Shown here: positions 8,302 to 18,841 of the stretch, piece after piece
Layout: each line of letters begins with the position of its first letter
How positions within the stretch are numbered: the first letter of the stretch is position 1
NCBI GenBank assembly: GCA_012031265.1
Contig: JAAUTY010000014.1
Location: forward strand, 1 to 64,000
DNA from: Spirulinaceae cyanobacterium SM2_1_0
GTDB lineage: Bacteria; Cyanobacteriota; Cyanobacteriia; Cyanobacteriales; Spirulinaceae
Direction of reading: 5' to 3'
Length of the DNA stretch: 64,000 nt
Notes under the pieces: model-generated
Told to the model about the DNA's origin: nothing
Database searches by the model: none
The model's input: only the letters and a program-made list of their open reading frames with translations
Program-made: the position numbers and the translations under genes

Positions 8302-9906
8302 ATGAGTGCCTTCGCTGCTGAGACGCTACTGTTTGAACCCGCGACCCCGGTAGCGGACGCGATTCCGGTCATTTTCAGCTTTCCCAACACCTACACCATC
8401 GGCATCTCCAGCCTCGGTTATCAGATCATTTGGGCAATGCTAGCGCAGCGGGCCGATGTCGCCGTCGCACGCCTGTTCACCGATACTCATGAACCGCTGC
8501 CCCGTCACCCGGAACTCGTCGGCTTCTCGATGTCCTGGGAGCTGGACTACATCAATATTCTGGCGCTGCTGTCGCAGTTACAGATTCCTGCACGCGCGGG
8601 CGATCGCCAAACCAACGATCCCCTCATCTTCGGCGGCGGCACCGTCTTGACCGCGAATCCCGAACCCTTCGCCGCTTTCTTCGATGTCATCTTGCTCGGC
8701 GACGGCGAAGAATTGCTCGACAATTTTCTCGATGCCTATCAAGCCGTGCGCCACGCGGATCGCGCCGCCCAGTTGCGCGCCTTGGCTCAGGTTCCCGGTG
8801 TCTATGTGCCCAGCCTGTATGCGGTGAGTTATGAGGGGGATGCGGGGGCGATCGCTCAGATCGAACCCATCGACGCCGACATCCCCGCCACGGTCGCCAA
8901 GCAAACCTATCGCGGCAACACCCTCTCCACCTCCACCGTCGTCACCCCCGCCGCTGCCTGGGAAAATATCTACATGGTCGAAGTCGTCCGCAGTTGCCCG
9001 GAGATGTGCCGCTTCTGCTTGGCGAGTTACCTGACCTTGCCATTTCGGAGCGCGAGCATGACAGGATCGCTGCTACCGGCGATCGCACGCGGTTTAGAGG
9101 TCACCAATCGCCTAGGTCTGCTGGGCGCATCAGTGACGCAGCACCCGGAATTCGACGACCTGCTCGACTACTTGGCGAAGCCGAAATTTGACGACCTGCG
9201 CGTCAGTCTCGCCTCAGTTCGCACCAACACCGTGACCGAGAAACTGGCACGCCTGCTGACAGCGCGCGAGACCCACTCGATCACGATCGCGGTCGAGAGC
9301 GGTTCCGAGCGCCTGCGCCAGATTGTCAACAAAAAACTCACCAACGACGAAATTATCCAAGCCGCCATCAATGCCAAGGCCGGTGGTCTCAAAGCGATCA
9401 AGTTCTACGGCATGGTCGGTGTCCCGGGCGAAGCGCCCGCCGATGTCGAGCAGACTGTGGCGATGCTGCAAGCCGTGAAAAAAGCCGCGCCGGGGCTGCG
9501 CTTGACCCTCGGATGCAGCACTTTCGTGCCCAAGTCGCACACGCCCTTTCAGTGGTTCGGGGTGCAACCGGTGGCGAAGCAACGCTTGCAGAGTTTACAG
9601 AAACAATTGCGATCGCAAGGTATCGATTTTCGACCCGAAAGTTACAACTGGTCAGTCATTCAAGCCTTGATTTCTCGGGGCGATCGCCGCCTGACGCCGC
9701 TGTTAGAACTGACCCGCGATTTCGGCGACTCCCTCGGCAGTTATAAACGGGCTTTCAAAGCCCTACGCGGCCAGTTGCCGCCACTCGATTTCTACGTGCA
9801 TCAAGACTGGCCGACCGCGCAAGTCCTGCCCTGGCAACATCTGCAAGGCCCGCTGCCCGTGCCCACCTTGCAAAAGCACTTGGCTGAAGCCCAGAGCCAT
9901 TTCTGA
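8302..9906 (+). CDS. B12-binding domain radical SAM protein
   Basis: The N-terminal 150 residues form a cobalamin-binding-like Rossmann domain (FPNTYTIGISSLGYQIIWAML, LVGFSMSWELDYINIL, DPLIFGGGTVLTANPEP, FFDVILLGDGEE). A radical SAM domain follows with the iron-sulfur motif CPEMCRFC (Cys232, 236, 239), then a VESGSERLRQ strand and a YGMVGVPGEAP loop typical of the family. Members of this class perform varied chemistry (methylthiolation, ring closure, methylation); nothing nearby tells which. It is transcribed from its own short upstream region with the ATG following GTATTGAATTG. The protein is 534 residues long and appears complete. Confidence 0.85.
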   Translation: MSAFAAETLLFEPATPVADAIPVIFSFPNTYTIGISSLGYQIIWAMLAQRADVAVARLFTDTHEPLPRHPELVGFSMSWELDYINILALLSQLQIPARAGDRQTNDPLIFGGGTVLTANPEPFAAFFDVILLGDGEELLDNFLDAYQAVRHADRAAQLRALAQVPGVYVPSLYAVSYEGDAGAIAQIEPIDADIPATVAKQTYRGNTLSTSTVVTPAAAWENIYMVEVVRSCPEMCRFCLASYLTLPFRSASMTGSLLPAIARGLEVTNRLGLLGASVTQHPEFDDLLDYLAKPKFDDLRVSLASVRTNTVTEKLARLLTARETHSITIAVESGSERLRQIVNKKLTNDEIIQAAINAKAGGLKAIKFYGMVGVPGEAPADVEQTVAMLQAVKKAAPGLRLTLGCSTFVPKSHTPFQWFGVQPVAKQRLQSLQKQLRSQGIDFRPESYNWSVIQALISRGDRRLTPLLELTRDFGDSLGSYKRAFKALRGQLPPLDFYVHQDWPTAQVLPWQHLQGPLPVPTLQKHLAEAQSHF

Positions 9907-9948
9907 TGCACAAATTTCGGCATCAACTCTTGATTAACTCGTAATGCC

Positions 9949-10605
9949 ATGACTGCTACTCACCGAACGCTCACTCTACCCCCGCCGCTGGAAAATGGCG
10001 ATCGCCTCACCCGCGACGAATTCGAGCGCCGCTATACCGCCCAACCAGAAATCAAGAAAGCAGAACTCATTGCCGGCCAAGTCTACATGGCTTCTCCCCT
10101 ACACGCCCGCGCCCATGGTCAGCCTCACGCTCGCATCATGGGTTGGTTGATTGCCTACGAAGTGGCAATGCCTGGTGTTGAAGCCTTGGACAATGCTACG
10201 GTTCGTCTCGATGCCGACAACGAACCGCAACCCGATGCCTTGCTGCGAATGATCGAGGGCGGACAGTCGCAGCTCAGCGAGGATGACTATGTGGTCGGTG
10301 CGCCAGAGTTGATCATCGAAATTGCCGCTAGCAGTGCCTCCATCGATCTCCACGACAAGCTGCAAGCTTACTGCCGCAATCAGGTACAGGAATATCTGGT
10401 TTGGCGAGTCTATGACCAGGAATTTGACTGGTATTACTGGCGCGAGGGTCGCTACGAGCGATTGGAACTTAACGATGCAGGCTTACTCTGTTCAACGCAG
10501 TTTCCGGGACTGTGGCTGGACAAAGCAGCCTTGCTGGCGGGTGACTTGGCGCAGGTCTTGGCAGTTCTACAGCAGGGGTTAGCGGTTCTCCTGGATCTGC
10601 GGTGA
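9949..10605 (+). CDS. Uma2 family (DUF820) putative endonuclease
   Basis: A PD-(D/E)XK-fold protein of 218 residues from a family hugely expanded in cyanobacteria. The conserved core is visible: TRDEFERRYTAQP near the start, the EPQPDALLRM motif (metal-binding Asp), APELIIEIAASSAS (second acidic residue plus the usual Ala/Ser) and YCRNQVQEYLVWRVYD in place of the YxxxGVxEYWLVD helix. No cellular role is established for most members. It follows the radical SAM gene by about 40 bp on the same strand and may share its transcript. Two other family members lie at 48.6-50.2 kb. Confidence 0.85.
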   Translation: MTATHRTLTLPPPLENGDRLTRDEFERRYTAQPEIKKAELIAGQVYMASPLHARAHGQPHARIMGWLIAYEVAMPGVEALDNATVRLDADNEPQPDALLRMIEGGQSQLSEDDYVVGAPELIIEIAASSASIDLHDKLQAYCRNQVQEYLVWRVYDQEFDWYYWREGRYERLELNDAGLLCSTQFPGLWLDKAALLAGDLAQVLAVLQQGLAVLLDLR

Positions 10606-11189
10606 TAAGCAAAAGTTTCCAGTGCTGAAATCACTGCCAAGCAAGGGTTTCAGGAATTCAGCTCACAAGGTTTGGTATCACGGCTACACTTATCCCACCC
10701 TAAACCCAGGAGAGCCTGCGCTTGGCTGATGACGTGGCTCTCCCAAGCGGGCCGACTCAATTTCAAGCTCAGGATTAGTCCGGTGACCATCCAGGCGAGG
10801 GCGATGAGATGCCGTTTGTCTCGGTATCAGCTCTGTTGACTCAGCCAGCCCATTAGCTGACTATGGAGGCGGGTCGGGCTGCTCATGGATTCCAGACTGG
10901 TTTTACTTCAATCTTAGTCTTCCATGTCTCCCGGCTTTTTTCTCCCCCGGCACCACGCTTTTTCAGGCTTTTGGGCATTTGTGTCGGTCAGTCAGGGTTT
11001 TGGCTCTCGGAGATGCTTGGGGGGCTGCTTGTCATTTTCTTTCGCTCTTTGCTGTGCTTCTTGCTGCAAGCGCCCTTTTTCTCCCTTCTGTCGGTATCTT
11101 CTTAGACTATTCTGTATGCGTTTATCCTGCCCGATTGAGCGCCTCTATCGTAGAAGAATTAAAGCATCGTCTAGAGCTGTTCTCGTTCT
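10606..11189. other. Intergenic region with degraded mobile DNA
   Basis: No intact gene is visible. The first 280 bases include a transposase remnant on the minus strand (separate entry). The block CAAGGGTTTCAGGA near 10643 also occurs near 93-106. The remainder, 10890-11189, is pyrimidine-rich on the plus strand and gives only Phe/Ser/Leu-rich shadow frames. It presumably holds the promoter of the gene starting at 11190. Confidence 0.5.
10690..10886 (-). pseudogene. Remnant of an IS4-like transposase N-terminus
   Basis: Reading the minus strand from an ATG at 10886 gives MSSPTRLHSQLMGWLSQQS, then a TGA stop, then in the same frame YRDKRHLIALAWMVTGLIL and SLKLSRPAWESHV. This order (a short helix, then YxDxRHLxxLAWMxxGLI) matches the start of cyanobacterial IS4/IS701-type transposases as I know them. 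The catalytic DDE domain is absent: similarity fades by about 10690. The in-frame stop and truncation mean the element is dead. No terminal inverted repeats or target duplication were found. Confidence 0.55.
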
Positions 11190-12623
11190 ATGTTAAGTCC
11201 GCTTGCTTGGTTCGCTGCCAGTTTGACCGTTGGGGGTGTGGCGATCGCCCTGCCTCGCACCTTCGCCAATTCCGCATCGCTTCCTCCCCAAATTACCATG
11301 TCCAAATCCAACGCTCCGGCTCAGTCCCGCGTCGCCTACGAAATGTACCACCAGGTTATTCGTCGCACGGTGGGTATGGCGAGTGATGCGGCGGCTCGAG
11401 ACCTTGCTAATCAGTTTGGTCTCGACATTCTCAACATCACCTGGGAGGACACCGGCCGCTTCCAGAACTCGGCCGTCGGCCCCAACATCAGCGACATGAG
11501 CATCCAGGTGCAGCAACGGAATCCTCGCAACGGCGAGTATCAGTTGCACCTGATGCCGGTGATTCGTCACCCCAACTTCGCCGACATGACCGCCGATGTG
11601 CCGCTGGATCGCTTTTTCTTGCTGGCTGGCAATGAGCGCGGTGCTGACCTGGAGCGCGTCTCCCTGCGCGACTTGTTGGGCAATCTACGGGACTATCTCA
11701 GCGAGCCGCAGTCTTGGGCGGGGTCGGAGGATTCGCTACTCGCTGAGCGCGATACCCATGTCCTCGTCTCGGCCCAGGCCTGCTTTTTACCCATTCCCCA
11801 GGGCGGCGAGGCTGAGTTCAATCCGGTGCTGTTCAATTACCAATCTTATGAAGGTGATCCAGCCGTGCTGACGATCTTGGCGACCCGCGAGGGCACCAGC
11901 GTCACCGTGATTGATAACCAACGCGATGGCTTTGAGGCCGGGTCAACTTGGGGGCAGCGCTTATTTTTTAATACCGATGGCGATCGCGCTAGTCTCACCG
12001 GCCAGCGACTCAGTGACTTCCAGGCGGCGGTGGAAACAGGTGAGAACCCTGCGACTGAAGCCAACGACGAGGCGGGACTAAACATGGTCATGTTGATCCA
12101 AGTGCCACTGCGGCAAAAAAATCCAGCCCAATTTGGCAGTAGCGCGGAGATGGATTTCATGATGGCTCCAGTGCCAGCCGCCATGCCCCAAGCTAGCGAT
12201 GTCGAGGCGGCGGTGATCGGTCACGGTGAGACCGAGGGGCCGTTTACGGAAATCGATGGGTTGGAAATCGAACGCGACCCCGATTTCCCGATCCGCGTGA
12301 CGGTGCAGTTTTACAAAGCTACGAGCAATGGCGTCGTTTCCGAGGCTGACCTACGCGAGATTCGTGAGCAGATCGATCGCGTCTATGCGGACGCGGATTA
12401 TGTTGGCAGTTTGGTGATTGGCGATGAGGGCGATCGCCCGACGGCCTACGACGGCCCGAAGGAGGAGCCGCCCGGTTGGTGGGACGATTTTTGGCAGCGG
12501 CACGAGGCAAATACCGGTCAGTCGCGACAAGAGGCGATCGAGATGCTGCGCCGTTTGCTGGGAGGAAATTGGCAACCAGCATCGCCAGCCGAGTTGCAGC
12601 GCGAGCTGGAGCGGCTGGAGTGA
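11190..12623 (+). CDS. Hypothetical exported protein
   Basis: I do not recognise this 477-residue protein. The first 27 residues (MLSPLAWFAASLTVGGVAIALPRTFA) look like a cleavable signal peptide. An internal ATG at 11299 (MSKSNAPAQSRVAYEM) would give a shorter cytosolic form, and the sequence cannot decide between them. The body reads as one mixed alpha/beta domain with conserved-looking blocks (DAAARDLANQFGLDILNITWEDTGR, ISDMSIQVQQ, LHLMPVIRHPNFADMTADVP) and then an acidic C-terminal part ending in a helical EMLRRLLGGN segment. The start fits a monocistronic gene with an upstream leader. No neighbours suggest a pathway. Confidence 0.65.
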   Translation: MLSPLAWFAASLTVGGVAIALPRTFANSASLPPQITMSKSNAPAQSRVAYEMYHQVIRRTVGMASDAAARDLANQFGLDILNITWEDTGRFQNSAVGPNISDMSIQVQQRNPRNGEYQLHLMPVIRHPNFADMTADVPLDRFFLLAGNERGADLERVSLRDLLGNLRDYLSEPQSWAGSEDSLLAERDTHVLVSAQACFLPIPQGGEAEFNPVLFNYQSYEGDPAVLTILATREGTSVTVIDNQRDGFEAGSTWGQRLFFNTDGDRASLTGQRLSDFQAAVETGENPATEANDEAGLNMVMLIQVPLRQKNPAQFGSSAEMDFMMAPVPAAMPQASDVEAAVIGHGETEGPFTEIDGLEIERDPDFPIRVTVQFYKATSNGVVSEADLREIREQIDRVYADADYVGSLVIGDEGDRPTAYDGPKEEPPGWWDDFWQRHEANTGQSRQEAIEMLRRLLGGNWQPASPAELQRELERLE

Positions 12624-12711
12624 TTCAGGCTTGGTTGCTGGTAGGGCTGTAACCGTGGACTGGTGGCAATTTTGTCGGGCGCAGCAATTCTTCCTGCGGC
12701 TGGGTAGAGAT

Positions 12712-13386
12712 TTAGTCGCTTAGCCCCGGTGGTAGCGGTTCCTGGCAGCAGTGGTGAATCTCGGTGATGCGCGCGAATAGCCAGGGCTGCGACTGGCGAT
12801 AGTGTGGCAGGAGGGCGAGTGGGCTGAGTAAAGCCGCGGCGGTGAGGTCAGCAAGGCTGGGGCGATCGCCCCCTAGCAAAAACGGCTGCCGCCGCCAGGG
12901 CGCTAACACTTGAAAAGCCATCGCCAAGCGTTGCTCGGCTAGCTTCACAGCGGCTGGAGTGATGCTGTACTGACGGCGCACGATCGCGATCACGGCTTGG
13001 CTCATCAGCGAGGGATCGATCCCCTTACCCGCGTTGGCGCGGTAGTCGTAGTAGACGAAGCGAGTGGCGGTGCCGATGCTTTCGTCGAGCCAGTCTTCGA
13101 GTAGCGCTGCCTGCTGTTGCTGCTCCGGGTCGGATAAGGTGAGGGGCGGGTCTGGCTGGGATTGCTCCAGGTAGCGCCAGATCGCGGTGGAGTCGGCGAT
13201 CGCCTCTGGTGCGCTAGCCTGCTGCGGTTGCAAGACGGGCACAGTGGTCAATCCTGTGAGTGGCTTCAGTTTCAGAATATGCAAGCCAGGGGTCAGATTC
13301 TCGACGCTGTAGGCAAGGCGCTTGTAGCCCAGCAGCAGTCGGGCTTTGCGGCAGTAATGGGAGGTGCTGAACTGGAGCAGGTGCAT
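12712..13386 (-). CDS. Glutathione S-transferase family protein
   Basis: A cytosolic GST of about 224 residues. The N-terminal thioredoxin-like domain is seen in MHLLQFSTSHYCRKARLLLG (with a Ser/Cys active-site region near residues 8-12), the cis-proline TVPVLQ and the ADSTAIWRYLE glutathione-binding helix. The C-terminal all-helical domain includes FLLGGDRPSLADLTAAALLSPL, the usual N-capping box. The frame opens further upstream to 13536 but that part is not GST-like, so I take the ATG at 13386. The substrate is unknown. It is followed on the same strand, upstream, by rplY and purA, but spacing suggests separate control. Confidence 0.88.
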   Translation of the reverse strand: MHLLQFSTSHYCRKARLLLGYKRLAYSVENLTPGLHILKLKPLTGLTTVPVLQPQQASAPEAIADSTAIWRYLEQSQPDPPLTLSDPEQQQQAALLEDWLDESIGTATRFVYYDYRANAGKGIDPSLMSQAVIAIVRRQYSITPAAVKLAEQRLAMAFQVLAPWRRQPFLLGGDRPSLADLTAAALLSPLALLPHYRQSQPWLFARITEIHHCCQEPLPPGLSD

Positions 13387-13469
13387 GGGGCGATCGCCAA
13401 AAGGGACGCGACTGTCGCGTCCCGATGATTTTAGCGGATTGACTCGCCCCGGGTGATCGCGGTGAGCGC

Positions 13470-13784
13470 CTAGGCACCCGCTGCATCCTGGGGCGGGATC
13501 ACGAAAAAGCTGACGTGATAGAGCGATCGCCGCCAAGGATGTGACTGCACTTCACGGACGACCGCCTGTCCCGACCAGTCGAGATCAGGAATCTTGACCT
13601 CCACCGGCGTTTGGTTGATTTTGATCTGGCGTAGCAGCGTTTCCGCTTCTTTTGCATTGACGACCAGCGACCAAGACTCAGCGCCTTGGTGACCGTAAAT
13701 CGTTGCGGGCAGTTGACCCTCACGGCGTAGGGCGCGGGGCTTGCTGCCCTCGGGGCGTTTCTGGCATTCGATCGTGGCAGACAT
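13470..13784 (-). CDS. rplY: 50S ribosomal protein L25
   Basis: Binds 5S rRNA in the large ribosomal subunit. The 104-residue protein is the short single-domain form. Recognisable are the opening IECQKRPEGSKPRALRREGQ with LPATIYG, the LLRQIKINQTPVEVKI strand pair, and VVREVQSHPWRRSLYHVSFF near the end. The ATG at 13784 gives the usual start (MSATIE). It lies 55 bp downstream of purA on the same strand and could be co-transcribed with it. Confidence 0.92.
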   Translation of the reverse strand: MSATIECQKRPEGSKPRALRREGQLPATIYGHQGAESWSLVVNAKEAETLLRQIKINQTPVEVKIPDLDWSGQAVVREVQSHPWRRSLYHVSFFVIPPQDAAGA

Positions 13785-13839
13785 GATTTTAGATTAGGGG
13801 ATAGAAATGAGCGGTGGACAGCCGGTTCAGGTATTGACG

Positions 13840-15174
<1,335 letters not shown>

Positions 15175-15351
15175 TTACCGCCACTAGGCAGGTTTCAACA
15201 ATGGTCACAAACTGTCATTATCCTGAAATGAGCCGCACTGTGTCAAGTTATTTGTGGATTTTCATGCCGGACGCGATCGCACCCCACGCGCTACACTAAC
15301 GCCTAATAGATAGCGTTTGCTGGCTCGCGAATTCCCGGCGATTAGTAGAAC

Positions 15352-16388
15352 ATGGCTTTACACGCAGACCTGCACCGACACCTCGGCGGCTCCGTTGTGC
15401 CGCGCGTCCTCTGGCGCTACTTTCATCGGCATGAACCGCTCTCGCCGCGCGCTTCCCGGACTACGACGAGTTTGAAGATTTCTACACGCGGCCGCGCAAC
15501 ACGCTGGACGAATACCTCGAGCTCCATACCCTCGTCGAGCACGTCCAGACCGAAACCGCGCTCCCCTACTTCATCTATCGCCTCATGCGCGGCGCTTACA
15601 TTTTTGAGAATCTGGCGTATCTCGAATTGCGCTACACACCCTATCTGCGCACCCCTGATCACCTCGAGCAAGCTGAGCGCATTGAAGCGATGCACACGAT
15701 TGTCGAAGTCGTGGGCAAGGCAGCGCAGCTCGGGGACTGCCCGATCGTCACCAGCCAGATCCTCTGTATGCACTCGCGGCTCCCCTCCGCAGTCAATCAG
15801 GCGATTGTGGAGGTGGCGGCGGCACATCCGGAGTATGTCTGCGCGGTCGATGTCGCGGGTGGCGATGTGCATTATCGCGATCGCCTAGACGAATTTGCCC
15901 GCTTGTACGAACTGGCGCGATCGCACGGTCTCAAAACCACCGGTCACTTGTACGAAACCACCGACGGCTGCTACCCGGAGCTACTGCCGTATCTGATGCG
16001 GATCGGTCACGGCATCCAGATCCCGCTGCGCTACCCGGAGCTGTTGCCAGCCGTAGCGGCACGCCGACAGTGCCTAGAGGTTTGCCCGACAACATATCTG
16101 AAAACGGGAACCCTCGATGACCTACGCGAACTGAAGGTGGTCTTCGACCGCTGCTTCGAGGCTGGTGTCGATATCGCCATCTGCACCGATAATGCCGGTC
16201 TGCACAATGTCCGCCTGCCCTTTGAATACGAAAATCTGCTCACCTACGACATCATCGACTTCCGCCAACTGCAAGCCTGCCAAGAAGCGGCGTTCCGCCA
16301 TGCCTTCGCTTGGCCCCATGACCAGCGCCCAGAATCCCTGCTGACCGATATTCTGCAACCGGAGGCGTCGTCGGCACTATCGGTTTAG
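15352..16388 (+). pseudogene. add: Adenosine deaminase-like protein, interrupted by a one-base deletion
   Basis: A metal-dependent hydrolase of the adenosine deaminase family. The first frame starts MALHADLHRHLGGS, with the metal-binding HxH motif, and reads to YFHRHEPLSPRA. The continuation FPDYDEFEDFYTRPRNTLDEY and all later sequence lies in a different frame. Visible there are ELRYTPYL, VDVAGGDVH, GHGIQIPLRYPELL, CLEVCPTTYL and ICTDNAGLHN (metal Asp). Restoring one base near 15452-15455 (TT to TTT) joins the halves into a protein of about 345 residues. HGIQIP and the short CPTTYL stand where classical enzymes have related motifs, so the substrate may be adenosine or a related nucleoside. 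Divergent from purA. Confidence 0.83.
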
Positions 16389-16696
16389 CCTGGGCTTGTG
16401 AGCCAACCGTCAAGGCTGCCCTGTTGCTGGGTTGCGGGCAACCTCGTTTTGCGCTTGGTCAACCAGAAACGCCAAAGTGGGATGCACCCCTTAAAACTCA
16501 TCCATCATCACCTTGCTGTGACTAAGGAGTGAGACAAAAATACAGACTCGTCCGCCCTAATGGCTTGTCTAGCATGAACGTCGTCATTAAGTTTAGGCAA
16601 TCAACGCCGGGAGCATGGCTCTGGAACTGTCCAACCGCTACCGGCTGCGGTTTACAGTGGAGTCACTCAGGTTTTGCCAGCGGATGATCGCCTTCT
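16389..16696. other. Intergenic region before the ABC ATPase gene
   Basis: No gene is visible. A small hairpin (GGTTGC/GCAACC, about 16422-16437) and a weak copy of the dispersed repeat (GCCAAAGTGGGATGCACCCC, 16471-16490) are present. Nothing else is recognised. Confidence 0.35.
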
Positions 16697-17463
16697 ATGA
16701 CCCAGACGCCAGATCGCGACAGACTGACGCCACTGTTGAAGCTAAATCACGTAAGCCTCAGCGATGCCTTGGGTCTCGAAACCATCCTCCATAACATCTC
16801 GTTCACGGTCACAGCGGGCGAGTTTGTTGCTGTAGTCGGGGCATCTGGAGCCGGGAAGACCTCGCTGCTGCGTTTGCTCAATGCCCTCAGTAGTCCGACG
16901 ACTGGCGAGATTGAATTCGCTGGGTGCAAGCTGGAGAGGCTGCCCGTCTTGACCCTGCGGCAACAGGTGGTGCTCGTGCCCCAGGAGCCAAAATTGCTCG
17001 GCATGACGGTGGCCAATGCTCTGGCTTATCCGCTGCGCTTGCAGAAGTTGCCCAAAGCTGAATGCCAAACGCGGCTGGCGTGCTGGTGCGATCGCTCGGG
17101 ATCCCCGACCTTTGGCTGGAGCGCGGCGAGCTAGAGCTTTCGGTCGGGCAGCGACAACTGGTGGCGATCGCCCGTGCCCTCGTCATGCAGCCGCGCCTGC
17201 TCCTACTCGATGAGCCAACCTCGGCTCTGGATGTTGGGACGGCGGAGCGTATGTTGAATGCGCTCACGCAAAGCGTCCGCACGGAGGGTTTAACTGTGTT
17301 GATGGTAAATCATCAACTCGAGCTGGCGGCGGTGGGCGATCGCGCCCTCTTCCTTGCCGACGGCAAGCTGCGCCACGACCAACCCCAAGCGCAAATCGAC
17401 TGGCAAGCGTGGCGAGCCGAACTCTTGACGACGGCTCAAACCGAGACTGACGCCTGGGAATAA
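16697..17463 (+). pseudogene. ABC transporter ATP-binding protein, interrupted by a one-base deletion
   Basis: A single-domain ABC ATPase. The first frame holds the Walker A motif GASGAGKTS and the Q-loop region (VVLVPQEPKLLGMTV). The frame is lost near 17078-17081, where GGCGTG would need to be GGCGGTG. The second frame continues VLVRSLGIPDLWLERGE with the signature LSVGQRQ, Walker B LLLLDEPTSALD and the switch histidine MVNHQLE. Joined, it is about 255 residues. Its short ATPase type resembles YbbL/FetA-like exporters, but no permease gene is adjacent, so the substrate is unknown. Confidence 0.8.
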
Positions 17464-17483
17464 CCTCGGCGAAGCGGCTGACT

Positions 17484-18176
17484 TTAGTGACGCGCGGTTC
17501 GTAGCCGCTGGCGACGGCGACGTTCCCAGATCAGCGGCAGTTTGCGGATGCGCCGTTTGAATTGTTGCCATTCTTCCGGGCTGAGCGCGATCTGTTGCCA
17601 GGTCGGCCGCGACAGCAATCGCATTGACCAATGGTGCAATTTTGGGTAATCCTCGAGCGCAATACTGAGATCCGGAACGCGACAGACGAGCGTACCCGCA
17701 ACGATCTCCGCGAGGGTCAATTGCTCACCGGCAAAATAGGGTGCGTTGCTCAACAAGTTTTCTAAAAAATGTAAGCTCTTGGTGACTCGCAACCGCGCAT
17801 ATTCTAAATCTGCTGATGGCTCAGAAGTGCTGTCCGCCTGCATCAATACTTTGACAGCAGCAGGGAGTAGTTCATTGAGCACGATCAATTGTACCATCCG
17901 CACTTTTGCGAGGGTGGCTGGCTCTGTCGGAAGCAACGGCGGCTGGGGATATCGGGCTTCGAGATAGTCCAGGATCGCCAGTGACTCAATGACCCGCAAG
18001 TCACCATCTACCAATACGGGAATGCGGCTAAACGGATTCAGGGCGAGAAAGTCAGGTTCAAATTGTTCGCCGCCCAAATTGACCGGCATCAGTTCAAACG
18101 GCAGTTGTTTTTCGAGTAGGGCGAGCCAGACGGGACGAGCATAGAGAGAGGGACGGGCGTAGTAGAGTTTGAGCAT
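17484..18176 (-). CDS. Glutathione S-transferase, probably TetR-regulated
   Basis: A GST of 230 residues. The thioredoxin-like domain shows MLKLYYARPSLYARPVWLALLEK, a SRIPVLVDGD cis-proline loop and VIESLAILDYLEARYP. The helical domain shows FAGEQLTLAEIVAGTLVCRVPDL. A basic tail (RRRQRLRTARH) ends it. The start ATG lies 23 bp from a perfect 22-bp palindrome (18199-18220), and a TetR-family gene ends just beyond that palindrome on the same strand. I infer that the TetR protein represses this gene and that the enzyme detoxifies the inducing compound; the compound is not identifiable. Confidence 0.88.
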   Translation of the reverse strand: MLKLYYARPSLYARPVWLALLEKQLPFELMPVNLGGEQFEPDFLALNPFSRIPVLVDGDLRVIESLAILDYLEARYPQPPLLPTEPATLAKVRMVQLIVLNELLPAAVKVLMQADSTSEPSADLEYARLRVTKSLHFLENLLSNAPYFAGEQLTLAEIVAGTLVCRVPDLSIALEDYPKLHHWSMRLLSRPTWQQIALSPEEWQQFKRRIRKLPLIWERRRRQRLRTARH

Positions 18177-18198
18177 AGTTTTAGGGTGGTTTTGGGGA

Positions 18199-18220
18199 AG
18201 ACAGACCGATCGGTCTGTCT
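18199..18220. promoter_or_regulatory. Perfect 22-bp palindrome, probable TetR operator
   Basis: Half-site AGACAGACCGA is followed directly by its exact reverse complement. It lies in the 58-bp gap between the TetR gene stop and the GST start. The inner 16 bases match the second palindrome at 18844-18859 in 14 positions (GAGACCGATCGGTCTC there, CAGACCGATCGGTCTG here). Position and symmetry fit a TetR dimer site controlling the GST gene. Confidence 0.8.
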
Positions 18221-18234
18221 AAGAACAAAAAAAA

Positions 18235-18834
18235 TTAGCGCGGGACGGTGAGGTGATGGCTGAGATAAACTCGAAGCTGGGCGATCGCCCGTTGTAAATA
18301 AGCGGGATCGTCGTACAACTTGCTGAGCATGACCGCGCCCTCGAGGGTGGCGATCGCCATCGTGACCACCGCCTCAGTATCCGTTGTGGCCGGGAGTTCG
18401 CCGCGCGCAATGCCTTTGGCGAGGATGCGATGGAGGAATTGTCGCCAAGTATCCATCGCCTGCCGGGCGCGATCGCGCAGTACCGGCTGCGTATCATCAC
18501 TTTCGCTCGCCGTGTTGAGGATCGGGCAGCCGCCTTGAATCAGCGGTTCGTGCCAGATTTGCTCGTGAACGCTGAGCACCGCCATGAAGCGATCAAGAGC
18601 ATGGCGCTTGCCCCGCAAAGCACGGACGGATTGTTGCTGGAGGTACTGAACCAAATGGTCAAAGGCGGCGATCGCCAACTCCTCCTTGCTGCGAAAGTGA
18701 TTGTAGAGACCGCCTTTCTGCAAACCCGTGGCGCGCATCAGATCGGACATCGATGTCCCGGCATAGCCCTGTTGATTGAACAACCGGGCGGCTTGTTCGA
18801 TGATGCTGGCTTTGGTGGCAGGTGCAGACGGCAT
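18235..18834 (-). CDS. TetR/AcrR family transcriptional regulator
   Basis: A dimeric repressor of about 199 residues. The N-terminal helix-turn-helix is clear: SIIEQAARLFNQQGYAGTSM followed by SDLMRATGLQKGGLYNHFRSKEEL (residues about 10-55). The C-terminal ligand-binding part includes IQGGCPILNTASESDD, typical of regulators close to cyanobacterial and proteobacterial stress-type TetR proteins. I take the ATG at 18834 because conserved sequence begins just after it; the frame opens to 18906. A palindrome sits 8-25 bp upstream of this start, suggesting autorepression, and a longer match lies before the downstream GST gene. Confidence 0.9.
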   Translation of the reverse strand: MPSAPATKASIIEQAARLFNQQGYAGTSMSDLMRATGLQKGGLYNHFRSKEELAIAAFDHLVQYLQQQSVRALRGKRHALDRFMAVLSVHEQIWHEPLIQGGCPILNTASESDDTQPVLRDRARQAMDTWRQFLHRILAKGIARGELPATTDTEAVVTMAIATLEGAVMLSKLYDDPAYLQRAIAQLRVYLSHHLTVPR

Positions 18835-18841
18835 TGGCTCA

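Noticed and set aside
10863-11386. Plus-strand frames rich in Phe/Ser/Leu upstream of the 11190 gene
   Set aside because: Pyrimidine-rich leader, overlaps the transposase vestige and the real gene; no recognisable content.
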